Assembly (NCBI RefSeq): GCF_963259705.1
Contig: NC_081841.1
Location: 86,937,063-87,001,062 of the forward strand
DNA length: 64,000 nucleotides
Direction: 5' to 3'
From: Myotis daubentonii
Taxonomy: Eukaryota > Chordata > Mammalia > Chiroptera > Vespertilionidae
Positions 11,627 to 22,401 of this stretch are shown here, one piece after another. Each line of letters starts with the position of its first letter. Position 1 is the stretch's first letter. The notes beneath the pieces are model-generated. The model saw only the letters and a program-made list of their open reading frames with translations, did not search any database and was not told the DNA's origin. Both the position numbers and the translations under genes were made by a program.

Positions 11627-12311
11627 TCTACACTAATAAGAGACAAACATGCAAATTGACCGTACCTTCACTACCCCTTAAGTCACACCCACCAGCCAAT
11701 CAGAGCGACTATATGCAAATTAACCCAACCAAGATGGCGGCCAGCAGCCATGGAGCTAAACTAGAGCGAGCAGGAGGCTTGCTTGCTCCAGTGATGGAGG
11801 AATCCAAGCTTCCCCGCCTGCCGCAGTTGGTTCTGAGCTCCACTCAAAGCAACAAAGTTTCAATTATAGAAGGTAAGCAAACCCCAGATACCTGCTTTCA
11901 GCCAGCTATGGCCACAGCTGGAGCGAGCAGGAGTGGGTTGCCCCTGGCAATGGAGGAAGCCAAGCTTTCTGCAGACCTCCGCTAAAGGCAACAAAGTTTC
12001 AATTATAGAAGGTAAATAAATCCCAGAATAAAAAAAAGAAAGAAAGAAAGGAGAGGCTGGGAGCTTACATCGCCAGGGGGCTTGGCCAGCCTGAAAACGG
12101 CACTCAGCCCCTTACCCAGACTGGTCAGGCACCCCAGTGGGGACCCCCCACCCTAAAGGGGGTGTGGCCAGCCTGAAAACAGCCATCAGCCCCTCACCCA
12201 GGCTGGCCAAGCCTTCATGGCGTAAGGGTCCCCACTGGGGTGGACATCCTCTGAGGGGTCCCACACTGCAAGAGGGCATAGGCCGGGCTGAGGGACCCAC
12301 GAGTGCACTAG
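11627..12311 (+). mobile_element. Helitron, HeliBat-like, copy 2 of a tandem trio
   Basis: The 5' end TCTACACTAATAAGAGACAA is preceded by A. The 3' end gtgcactag is followed by T. Inside are two diverged copies of a block ending ggcaacaaagtttcaattat (about 11848 and 11988), then a GC-rich 3' half. A 141-codon open frame at 11560-11985 crosses the junction with copy 1 and is not a gene. Confidence 0.82.
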
Positions 12312-12788
12312 TATATATATAAAAGCCTAAGCAACCAAACAACTGAATGACCAAACAACCAGCCACTATGATGCACACTGACCACCAGGGGGCAGGCGCT
12401 CAATGCAGGAGCTGCCCCTGGTGGTCAGTGCACTCCCACAGCAGGAGTACCGCTCAGCTGACTGATGGGTGCCAGATGTCAGGCTCACAGCTGGAAAGCA
12501 CAGCTGTGACAATGGCACAAGCCTCTCCCGCCTCTGCAGTGGAGTGCTACCAAGCAGCAGTGGCAGGCACAGTGGGGCCAGAATGAGCAGAAGTGGTGCG
12601 GCACCCGGCCCCACTACTACATTCCTCAAGGGATGTCAGACTGCCGGTTTGGGGGATCAGGGATCTCAGCCTATGGGGATCAGGCCAAAACTGGCAGCCT
12701 GGCATCCCCTAAGAGGCCCTGATTGTGAGAGGAACAGGCCAAGCTGAAGGACCCCACCAGTGCACGAATTCATGCACCAGGCCTCTAG
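12312..12788 (+). mobile_element. Helitron, HeliBat-like, copy 3 of a tandem trio
   Basis: It begins tatatatataaaagcctaag directly after the CTAG of copy 2 and lacks a clear 5' TC. It carries the HeliBat subterminal region ccaaacaaccagccactatg and tgaccaccagggggcag with its near-palindromic partner ctgcccctggtggtca. The 3' end is gtgcacgaattcatgcac, then caggcctctag, then T. Confidence 0.85.
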
Positions 12789-12869
12789 TATATTCATAAA
12801 TCCCAATGTCATTGTGACATTTTTTAATAAAACTGCAATGATGACTTACATTCAACTTAGTGTCTACTC

Positions 12870-13104
12870 CAGTGATGGCGAACCTTTTGAGCTCTGCGTG
12901 TCAGCATTTTGCAAAACCCTAACTTAACTCTGGTGCCGTGTCACATATAGAAATTTTTTGATATTTGCAACCATAGTAAAACAAAGACTTATATTTTTGA
13001 TATTTATTTTATATATTTAAATGCCATTTAACAAAGAAAAATCAACCAAAAAAATGAGTTCATGTGTCACCTCTGACACGTGTGTCATAGGTTTGCCATC
13101 ACTT
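12870..13104. mobile_element. nhAT MITE with exact 8-bp target duplication
   Basis: Terminal inverted repeats CAGTGATGGCGAACC and the matching GGTTTGCCATCACTT (two mismatches) bound 235 bp. The duplication gtctactc lies at 12862-12869 and 13105-13112, the size expected for hAT elements. Internal subterminal inverted blocks include tgtcacatatag and tgtgtcacctctgac. No transposase remains. The same family in reverse orientation is at 33994-34227. Confidence 0.95.
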
Positions 13105-13112
13105 GTCTACTC

Positions 13113-14047
13113 TAATACCAAGTCCTTTTCTGACAGAAAATTACTTTTCTACAATATGAAATGTTAGTCATCAAAATAGAATACAATATTCTGTATAAGA
13201 AAAATTAATTTGTAATTTATTTTTATGACTATTGAATGTACTTTATTATTGTTCACATATGGATTTCAGTCTGAGATTGGATTAAGATGACGCATATCAT
13301 TTTGATATATATAGAAAGCCCAGGAGGATACAGTGGGCCTGCTGGTACTAACACATTCTTGAATAAAAGTAGCATGAGGGTTATATTGTGAAAGATCCAC
13401 AAGCAATTTTAATTTCTTCCCACTACTGTCCTGCATCCTAAAATTTAAGATATATACCAACTAATAATAATATTTACCTAAGAAAAAATATGTAAAAAGA
13501 AAGTCTGCTATGAAATACATTCTACATTTGCACAATATCTGCCTTGATAGCCAGGGCCAAATGGAATTGATGTCTTAAAATTACCATGACCTAGCTATAT
13601 TCAGACCAGTCCTATAAGTCATTAACACAGAAATGGTCAAAATTGCTTTGATGGCAATAAAATTTTGTTTTCCCCTGGATTTTCTAGGTTATTCATTATT
13701 ATTCTAAACTGTAAAACAACAATAATTTTATTGATATGCTTCCAATTTCCATTTTCCAATATACCTTATTCTTGGGGCCAAATATATGACCCACATATAA
13801 TGTTCATTCTGTAAACTAACTCCCTTTGAGACCCATTCTGCTTTCTTAACTTTGTTTTCCCTTTTCCTAATTTTTTATGCCTATTTTAAATCTTTCATTA
13901 TATTGCTGGTATCTGTGTAAACCACTTCATATTTTTTCTAGAAAAAGACAGTTGTGCCAGCTGGAGTTCTCTGAGAAGCAGACAACATGATGTGATTAGA
14001 CATGCAGGAAATTGTGGGGGAACTGGTGAAACATAAAGAGGAGGGAG
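13113..14047. other. Unassigned sequence, with an old repeat at its right end
   Basis: Most of this holds nothing recognisable. From about 13958 (ctggagttctctgagaagca, then gacatgcaggaaattgtg) it resembles an ancient interspersed repeat. That repeat seems to continue beyond the later insertions, at 14271-14300 and perhaps at 18660-18900. Confidence 0.35.
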
Positions 14048-14270
14048 CCTGGCCAGTGTGGCTCAGTGATTGAGTGTCGATCCAGGAATCATGATCCAGG
14101 TCATACTTCAATTCCCAGTCAGGGCACATGCCCTGGTTATGGGGTCAATCCACAGTATGTGGTGTGCAGGAGGCAGCAGATCAATGATTCTCTCTCATCA
14201 TTGATGTTTCTCTCATTCTTCCTTCCCCTCTGAAATAAATAAAAATATCTTTTAAAAAAAGAGAGAGAGA
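14048..14270 (+). mobile_element. VES SINE with perfect target duplication
   Basis: The head is cctggccagtgtggctcagt. Box B has decayed to acttcaattccc. The tail is aaataaataaaaatatcttt plus an A-rich run. The direct repeat gaggagggag is exact at 14038-14047 and 14271-14280. Confidence 0.92.
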
Positions 14271-14299
14271 GAGGAGGGAGCAGAAGTGGCCAAAAAGAG

Positions 14300-15323
14300 G
14301 CTCCCAAGGAATAGAAGCAGTAATCAAAAAACTCCCAGCAAACAAAAGTCTTGGTCCAGGCGGCTTCACAGAGGAGTTTTGCCAAAACTTCAAAGAATAA
14401 CTAACACCTATCCTCCTCAAACAATTCCAAAAAATCCCAGAGCAGGGCATGCTTCCAAGCTCTTTTTATGAGGCCAGAATTATTCTAGATCCAAAATCAG
14501 ATAAAGACACTACAAAGAAAGAGAACTTCAGGCCAATATACCTGATGAACATAAATGCTAAAATCCTCAACAGCATATTAGCAAATCAGATCCAGCAATA
14601 TATTAAAAAGATCATACAGCATGACCAAGTGTGATTTATTCCAGGGCTGCAAGGCTGGTACAATGTTTGCAAATCAATAAACGTGATACATCACATAAAC
14701 AAGCGAAAAATAAAAACCACATGACCATATCAATAGATGCAGAAAAAGCATTTGACAAAATCCAACACCCATTTTTGCTAAAAACTCTCAGCCAAATGGG
14801 AATAGAGGGATCATACCTCAACATAATAAAGGCCATATATGACAAACCTTCAGCCAACATCATACTCAGTGGGCAAAAACTAAAACCATTTCCCCTAAGA
14901 ACAGGAACAAGATGGGGATGCCCACTTTCACCACTCCTGTTCAACATAGTACTGGAAGTCCTAGCCACAGCAATCAGACAAGAAGAAGAAATAAAAGGCA
15001 CCCAAATTGGAAAGGAGGGAGTAAAACTCGCAGTATTTGCAGATGGCATGATATTGTACATAGAAAACCTGACGACTCCACCAAAAAACTACTAAATTTA
15101 ATGAAGAAATTCAGCAATGTAGCAGGATACAAAATTAACACCCAGAAATCCATGGCATTATTATACACCAATAAATAATGAACTCACAGAAAGAGAAACT
15201 AAAACAATCCCGTTTTCCATTGCAACAAAAAACAAATGAAGATACGTAGGAGTAAACTTAACCAAGGAGGTAAAAACCTGTCCTCGGAAAACTACAGGAC
15301 ATTGTAAAAAGGGACAGAGGAAG
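14300..15323 (+). mobile_element. L1 ORF2 fragment, left half (reverse transcriptase region)
   Basis: In-frame pieces match the L1 ORF2 RT core: [20 protein letters not shown] (palm), [20 protein letters not shown] and [12 protein letters not shown]. The catalytic FADD box reads FADG, so the second metal-binding Asp is lost, and frameshifts and stops interrupt the frame. The element is 5'-truncated near 14310 (aatagaagcagtaatcaaaa). It stops at 15323, where an RRM2 retropseudogene is inserted, and resumes at 16967. Confidence 0.92.
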
Positions 15324-16921
15324 TCCCTGGATCCCAGCTCAGCCACACCTGTGCCTCAGGCAGCCGCCTCCACAGCCACAGCCGCCCGCGGGCTCTCTGC
15401 CCGCTCCCCTCCCAGGCCGCAGCAGCTGCAGCTCTCGCCCCTGGATGGGCTCAGCCAGGCCAGCAGACAAGGAGAACATGCCCCCAGTTTCAGTGGCACC
15501 CGAGTGCTGGCCAGCAAGGCCGCCAGGAGCCGGCCAAGCCGAAAGCTCAGGTCCCTGCCCGGGGCGTGTAGGATGAACCGCTGCCGAGAGAAAACCCCGT
15601 GCTTTGTCACCTTTCCCATGGAATTCCATGACCTCTGGCAAATGGATAAGAAAGCCGAGCTTCCTTCTGGACAGCTGAGGAGGTGGCCCTTTCCCAGGAC
15701 CGGCAGCATTGGGCAGCCCTGGGGCCAGGGAGAGGCACTTCATTTCGCAGGTGCTGGCCTTCTTAGTCGCCAGCCATGGCATCACCAATGAAAACTTGGT
15801 GGAGCGGTTTAGCCAAGAAGTTCAGATCACCGAAGGCTGCTGTTTCTACAGCTTCCAAATTGCCATGGAAAACATCTCTTCTGAAATGTAAAGTCTCCTC
15901 ATTGACACTGACATTAAAGATGCCGAGGAAAGGGAGTTCCTCTTAAACACCATGGAGACGATGCCTTGTGCCAAGAAAGCAGCCTGGCTGGGCCTTGAGT
16001 TGGATCAGGGACAAAGAGGCCGCCTATGGAGAACGTGTTGTAGCGTTTGCCGCAGTGGAAGGACTCTTCTTTTGCGCCGATATTCTGGCTCAAGAAATGA
16101 GACCTGGTGCCTGGCCTCATTCTCCAACTGAGTAGCAGAGATGAGGGTTTGCACTGAGACTTTGCCTGCCTGATGTTCAAACACCTGCTGCACAAACCTG
16201 CAGAGCAGAGGGTGAAAGAGATCATCACCAACGCTGTTGGGATAGAGCAGGAGTTCCTCACAGAGGCCTTGCCAGTGAATTTCATTGGGATGAATTGCAC
16301 TCTGATGAAGGGTTACATTGAATTCATGACTGACAGACTCATGCTGGAGCTGGGTTTTAGCAAGGTTTTCCAAGTAGAGAGTCCATTTGACTTCATGTGG
16401 AATATATCACGAGAAAGGAAGACGAACTTCTTTAAGGAGAGAGTGGAAGTGATGGAAGTGATGCCAAGTCCGACAGAGAACTCTTTTACCCTGGATGCTG
16501 GCTTCTAAATGAACTGAACGCCTGCTCTTATTTCCTGATATTTTTTCCTTCTCAAAAGAAAAATGAGCAACTTTAAGTCTTATCAACTAGCTACACCCTG
16601 AACATTCGTCAATGGCATCTTTAAAACTGTAGCTACCCCAGCAAGAGCCCTGTTTGTTAAGGTCTGAACTAGAAGGGAAGCATAGACAAGCTCCGCTGAG
16701 TCTTTGGAAACTCCTGCCCGGGGTCTGGCTGTTGCTAGCACGCAGGTGTCCATGGCCTCACCATGCCACTCAGCAGAGCTCTGTGGGGACACGGGCAGTC
16801 TGATCAGCAGGTTGAGCATTAAGTTCCTACCACATGGCCATTGGAAGACATCAGCTCTGCTGTTTCAAAGCAGATTGTAAAATTTACTTATTTGTACATA
16901 AAATTGGCACTTTATCCACAA

Positions 16922-16966
<45 letters not shown>
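15324..16966 (+). pseudogene. RRM2P: RRM2 retropseudogene (ribonucleotide reductase small subunit)
   Basis: This is an intronless, decayed copy of the RRM2 mRNA. In order: GC-rich 5' UTR; N-terminal PQQLQLSPLDGLS and [51 protein letters not shown]; then [32 protein letters not shown] and the C-terminus [13 protein letters not shown] with a stop at 16508. The 3' UTR follows (atcaactagctacacc, catctttaaaactgtagcta, attggcactttatccaca). Frameshifts lie near 15660-15710 and 16000. A TAA at 15889 replaces the codon aligned with the radical tyrosine, and the His of the ENIH iron-ligand motif is Ser. The normal protein is about 390 residues. It sits inside an L1, with a (GA)n at the 3' junction instead of a poly(A) tail. 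Confidence 0.93.
16923..16966 (+). repeat. (GA)n at the retropseudogene/L1 junction
   Basis: The tract agagag lies between the RRM2 3' UTR and the resumed L1 (atacaaacaagtggaag). The left L1 flank ends gacagaggaag, so the tract probably grew from the target-duplication copy ...gaggaag. That is an inference. Confidence 0.8.
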
Positions 16967-16969
<3 letters not shown>

Positions 16970-18655
16970 CAAACAAGTGGAAGAATATACCATGTTCATG
17001 GATTGGTAGAATTAACGTCATTAAAGTGTCCATACTACCCAAAGTAATCTACAGATTTGGTGCAATCTCTATTAAAATGCCAATAGCATATTTCCCAGAC
17101 CTAGAACAAATACTCCAAAAAGTTACATGGAACCAAAGAAGATCCCAAATGGCTGCAGCAATCTTGAGAAAGAAGATCACAATACCCGATATCAAGTTAT
17201 ACTACAAAGCCACTGTAATCAAAACAGCCTGATACTGGCACAAGAACAGTCATATAGATCAATGGGACAGAACAGAGACCCCAGAAATTGACCCACACCA
17301 TATGATCCATTAAAATATTTAACAAAGGAGGCAGGAACATACAATGGAGTCAACACAGTCTCTTCAATAAATGGTGTTGGGAAAATCGGACAGATACATG
17401 CAAAAAAAAATGAAACAAGACCATCAACTTACACCATACATACTAATAAACTCAAAATGGGTAAAAGACTTAAATGTAAGTTGTGGAACCATAAAAATTC
17501 TAGGATAAACCATAGGCAGCAAAATCTTAGACATCTCTCGTAGCAATATGTTTGCAGATATATCTCCTAGGGCAAAGGAAACTAAGGAGAAAATCAACAA
17601 ATGGGACTACATCAAAATAAGAAGCTTCTGCACAGCAAAAGAAACCATCAACAAAATGTAAAGGGAACCCATTGTATTGGAGAACATTTTTGGCAATGAT
17701 ACATCCGATAAAGGTTTAATATCCAAAATATATAAGGAACTCATACAATTTAACAAAAGGAAAACAAACAATCCAATTGAAAAATGGGGCAATGGACCTA
17801 AATAGACACTTCCCCAAAGCGGACATAGAGATGACCAAAAGACATATGAAAAAGTGCTCAAATCACTGATCCTCAGAGAGATGCAAATTAAAATGACAAT
17901 GACGCATCACCTCACACCTGTCAGAATGGCTACCATCAACAAATCAACAAATGACAAATGCTGGCAAGGATGTGGAGAAAAGGGAACCCTAGTACACTGC
18001 TGGTGGGAATGCAGATTGATGCAGCCATTATGGAAAACAATATGGAGTTTATGCAAAAAAATTAAAAATGGAATTGCCATTTGACCCAGTGATCCCACAT
18101 CAAGGAATATTTCCTAAGAAACCCAAAACACCAGTCAGAAAGAATGTATGTACCTCTACGTTCATAGCAGCACAATTTACTATAGCTAAGATCTAGAAAC
18201 AGCCCAAGTGCCCATCAGTAGATGAGTGGATAAAAAGCTGTGGTACATTTACACCATGGAATATGATGCAGCAGTAAAATAGAAGGATATCTTACCATTT
18301 GAGACAGCATAGAGGGACTTGGAGAGTATTATGCTAACTGAAATAAGCCAGCCAGAGAAAAACAAGTATCACATGATCTTATTCATATGTGAAATCTAAT
18401 GAACAAAAAACTGATGAACAAAAAAGAGCCAGAGACATTGAAGCATGGAATAGACTGTTGAATCTCAGAGGGAAGGAGGAGGTGGGTGGGTGGGAAGCAA
18501 TCAACCAAAGAACTTGTATTCATATATGCACAACCCATGGACATAGACAATAGGGTGGTGAGGGCCTGAGGTGGGCGAGGGGGGCAGACTAGAAGGGTCA
18601 ATGGAGGAAAAAAGGGACATATGTAACACTTTCAACAATAAAGGTTTAATTTTTT
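16967..18655 (+). mobile_element. L1 ORF2 fragment, right half, with 3' UTR
   Basis: It resumes the L1 interrupted at 15323 with no obvious loss (tggaagaatataccatgttc, an ORF2 motif). Later motifs are [20 protein letters not shown] near 17953-18020, ccatggaatatgatgcagca, aaataagccagccagagaaa and the 3' UTR with acccatggacatagacaata and caataaaggttt. Many stops; no functional endonuclease or RT. Confidence 0.93.
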
Positions 18656-19042
18656 AAAAAGAAAGAAAGGAGCCATGGATAGGAAGAATGGCATCCTGCA
18701 GGGCATTCTATGAAACCTTCAGCCAAATTATCATTAGAAAGGTCCCAGATTGTACTGCCATGCAGCCATTGGCTAGGGGCAGCCATCTAAAATGTGGTCA
18801 CTGTGGTGGATTCTCAGAGAGGGTGGCTGAGGGTCTCCATCAGCTATGCTCTCCACAGAAGGTTCTCTTGACAGAGGAGTCAATGGCAAATTTTCACAGT
18901 CATCACAGCAATATCCAAATAAATAAACAAACAAGAAAGTATTCGCAGATAAATTTATATCATTTCAAAGCTGTCACAGTAATTCTACCCAAACAAATAT
19001 TCATTAAAAAGTAACATTCTAATGTTTTCAAGTTATAATTGA
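18656..19042. other. Unassigned, possibly an old repeat flanking the L1
   Basis: The text ggagccatggataggaagaa, then agccaaattatcattagaaa and cagccattggctaggggcag looks like the continuation of the old repeat at 13958-14300. I cannot name the family. Confidence 0.3.
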
Positions 19043-19321
19043 CTAGAGGCCCGGTGCATGAAATGAGTGCACTCATGGGGGTCCCTCAGCCCGGCCTGTG
19101 CCCTCTTGCAGTCCGGGAGCCCTCGGGGGATGTCCGACTGCCAGCTTAGGCCTGCTCCCCGCAGGCTTCTGGCTGAGCAGCGCTCCCCCTGTGGGAGCAC
19201 ACTGACCACCAGGGGGCAGCTCCTGCATTGAGCATCTGCTCCCTGGTGGTCAGTGTGTGTCATAGCGACTGGGTGTTCCATCGTTCAATCAATTTTCATA
19301 GTACCCTTTTATTATATAGGA
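19043..19321 (-). mobile_element. Helitron, HeliBat-like
   Basis: On the minus strand it runs from TCCTATATAATAAAAGGGTA to the hairpin region gtgcactcatttcatgcac and CCGGGCCTCTAG, with A before TC and T after CTAG (the expected A^T target). It is about 280 bp. It contains the subterminal inverted pair ctgaccaccagggggcag / ctccctggtggtcag. Non-coding. Confidence 0.93.
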
Positions 19322-20539
19322 TTAGAATTACATGGAGATTTATAGTGGCTGAACCATGTCCGAGTGCACCTCCTGAGTAATAGAGAAAAGTCCCTAGGAT
19401 GTGGAACTGTGCCTTCCTGACACCTAGGATATTGGATTTGCTGCAACATGTGATTGTTCTCAGCTATTTTCACTGTGGTTATTTTTCACAGTGCCACACA
19501 GCAAGATATAAAGGAAGGGAATCTCAGGTTTTGCTTTCCCCTCTGTTTCCATGGACACAGGTTTATAATTTTATATGAAAAGTCAAAATCTGTCACTCTC
19601 ATTAAGTCTGTTCTTGGAGCTACTTTGCTAACAGCTTTGACTAATGCAGTAAAATAATTAGGAACCAGAAAAGAAACACACATAAAATGAAAGGAAATGA
19701 GCCCCTTCTTAACGATGACCAACTGAGGCAGGATGGGGGGGTGGTTTGGAAGGGATGACTAGAAGGCAATAAAGTACTTCATGAATGCAGGCATTACAGG
19801 GCATTGGATTGGATATAGTTTGCTTTTAAACCAGAAACAATAGAATTAATGTTCCTTTTAAGCATAACACATCTTAATGGTTAGCATTATATCCACCTCC
19901 TGCTGTCTCTTATACAAAAAAGTGAATATATCAGCTGAACAGTTTCAAAAATCTTGCCATCAAAACATTTGCCTTTCCAAAACAAAAAAATTCATGATTA
20001 TCTTTATAATTATCTAATCAATTGTGGCCTAGCTCACAATGTTGTAAGCCCTGGGTCTCTGGAGCTGTGCCATCTTTTTCTTATCACATACGGTTTATTG
20101 AGGCTTTACTGTGTGAAGGGCACTGGAGGACAAGAGAACTCTGTTTACAGGTCATGTTACGTATTAAAATATGAATTTTAAAAATCAAAATTAGGAAGGA
20201 GTTATTAAATCATAAGGAATTCTTCACTTTGCTGGAAGGATTTCTTTCACTGGTACCATGAAATTAAACTGATTCATATTGTGTAATACCTTGTTCCGGA
20301 AGCATTTGGTGTGGAATTGGGACATGTTCATGTCATGGGCACCTGCATTCAGAACCACCCACAGGTTAGGTCCAACCCATCCAGTATAATCTCTTTTTTG
20401 CATAACTCAAAGTCAACTAATGTGGAACCTTCACTCCACTTGCAAAATTCTGTCACTTTTGCTGTATAACACAACCTAATCACAAGAGTGAAGTCCATCA
20501 TATTCACAGTCTCACAGGCAACATGGGGATTATAGAGTA
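19322..20539. other. Unassigned; old repeat at the right end
   Basis: Nothing was recognised at 19322-20320. From about 20400 (gtataacacaacctaatcac, then tcacagtctcacaggcaaca) the sequence resembles an ancient interspersed repeat that continues after the Helitron at 21832-21895 (taggaattttagaggccatc). Confidence 0.4.
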
Positions 20540-21831
20540 CTAGGGGCCCGGTGCACGAAATTCGTGCACTGGGTGTGTGTGGGGGGGGGAGTGTCCCTCA
20601 GCCCAGCCTGCCCCCTCTCACATACTGGGAGCCCTCAGGCGTTGACCCCCATCACCCTCCAATAGCAGGATCGGCCCCTTGCCCAGGCCTGACGCCTCTG
20701 ACAGAGGTGTCAGGCCTGGGCAGGGGACCCTCATTTCCCCCCATCACTGGTTCTGCCCCCAGCCCAGGCCTGATGCCTCTGGCCCAGGCATCATGCCTGG
20801 GCAGGGGACCCCCAGACCCCTCCAATTGCTGGCTCTGCCCCTTGCCCAGGCCTGATGCCTCAGCCAGAGGCGTAGACCCCCATCACCCTCCGATCACCTG
20901 ATCGGCCCCTTTCCCAGGCCTGACGCCTCCGCCAGAGGTGTCAGGCTTGGACAGGGGACCCCCATCTCCGCCTGATCACTGGCTCTGGCCCCTGCCCAGG
21001 CCTGAGGCCTCTGGCCCAGGAATCATGCCTGGGCAGGGGACCCCCATCTCCCTCTGATTGCTTGCTCCACCCCCCGCCCAAGCCTGACACCTCTGACCCA
21101 GGCTTCAGGCCTGGGCAAGGGGACCATCATATCCCCCCAATCCCCGGCTCCGCCCCCCACCCAGGCCTGATGCCTTGGCCAGAGGAGTTGACCCTCATCA
21201 CCCTCCGATCACCAATCACCGGATCGGCCCCTTGACCAGGCCTGAGGCCTCCGGCAGAGGTGTCAGGCCTGGGCAGGGGACCCCAAGCTCCCCGCGGTTG
21301 CAGACTCCGCCCATGCCCAGGCCTAACACCTCTGGCCTAGGCGTCCGGCCCGGGCAGCGGGGACCCGCAGCTGCAGCGGCTCCGCGATTGTGGGCTCCGC
21401 TTTAGGCCCAGGCAAGGGACCCCTAGCTCCCGGGACTGCCAGCTTCGACCGTGCCCAGCTCCCATCACTGGCTCCACCCCTACTTCCTGCTATCACTGGC
21501 CAGAGTGGAAAAGGCACCTGATTCTCCGATCATGGCTGGGGGGCAGGGCAAAGGCGGCCCCGCCTTTGCCCTGCCCCCCAGTTCTTAGCTCCCCCCTGGG
21601 TTTCCGATCACTGTCAGTGGCAGGGGGCTTCTTCCTGCTTTCCCTTTCGCCTCCCTGCATTGTGCCTACATATGCAAATTAACCGCCATCTTGTTGGCAG
21701 TTAACTGCCAATCTTAGTTGGCAGTTAACTGCCAATCATAGTTGGCAGTTAATTTGCATATAGCCCTGATTAGCCAATGAAAAGGGTATCGTCGTACGCC
21801 AATTACCATTTTTCTCTTTTATTAGTGTAGA
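20540..21831 (-). mobile_element. Large Helitron (1.29 kb) with internal minisatellite
   Basis: On the minus strand it starts TCTACACTAATAAAAGAGAA preceded by A, and ends with the perfect hairpin gtgcacgaatttcgtgcac, then CGGGCCCCTAG, then T. Near the 5' end are three copies of ggcagttaactgccaa-type repeats (about 21697-21752), themselves palindromic. The centre is a GC-rich tandem array (20633-21421). The Helitron splits an older repeat cleanly. Predicted Pro-rich frames are artefacts of the array. Confidence 0.95.
20633..21421. repeat. Higher-order minisatellite inside the Helitron
   Basis: There are about ten units of roughly 70-88 bp. Most contain cccaggcctga and end in a variant of ctgggcaggggacc. 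Every third or fourth unit is short and ends in gaggcgt/agttgaccc (ends near 20649, 20879 and 21194), giving a higher-order period near 310 bp. At 20681-20721 one unit forms an almost perfect hairpin: arms gcccaggcctgacgcctctg and cagaggtgtcaggcctgggc with a 1-nt loop and one mismatch. Confidence 0.88.
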
Positions 21832-22401
21832 TATACATCAAGAGGTAGGAATTTTAGAGGCCATCTTAGAATTCTGCCTAACACAGGTGAAAACTAAGAC
21901 TTCACTTGATTTATAGCGGTAAATTTTTATTGTAATAATGAAATCACAACTGGACTTAATTATTAATCTAAATACTATGCCTAATTAGCATCATTACACG
22001 TTTTTAGCTAGATTTAGAAATGCCTATACATATAGACTTTGATTGAAGGTAGCCATGGTAACTGCAGATTTCATTATAGCCTTAGTACCAGTATTTTTTT
22101 CCTCTGAGAATCATCCCAATCCTTAGAGTGTACTCATGTGTGTGTGTGTGCAGTTTTGGGGAGAGGATTAGGGGATACATTTTGCCTGTTTGAGTAGAAG
22201 GTTGTTATTTAAAATTAATCAGAAATATACCACCAAGTGCTTGACAGAGTGCAAATGCTGTTCAGATAATATTTTCAATGTAAGAATCACTTCAAAATTT
22301 CTTTTCCAGAGAATATGAATAATCTCACTCTCCACATAAATATGACTATATATCTTCTAAATAACATATACATATATTTTCTATTCTATTATATATATAT
22401 A
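21832..22401. other. Unassigned AT-rich sequence
   Basis: After the tail of the old repeat (to about 21895) nothing was recognised, apart from a short (TG)n near 22137-22151 and an AT-rich run just before the next Helitron. Confidence 0.45.

Noticed and set aside
11560..11985. 141-codon plus-strand open frame
   Set aside because: Crosses the boundary between two tandem Helitrons and includes both termini; not a gene.
14631..15095. 154-codon L1 ORF2 frame as a possible active reverse transcriptase
   Set aside because: Only a fragment; catalytic FADD is FADG and frameshifts follow; the element is truncated and interrupted.
15339..15788. 149-codon minus-strand frame over the RRM2 copy
   Set aside because: Antisense shadow of the GC-rich 5' part of the retropseudogene.
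20551..20901. 116-codon Pro/Gly-rich frame
   Set aside because: Product of the minisatellite inside a Helitron.
20633..21421. CRISPR-like repeat/spacer array
   Set aside because: Units are adjacent diverged copies without unique spacers, in a vertebrate Helitron.
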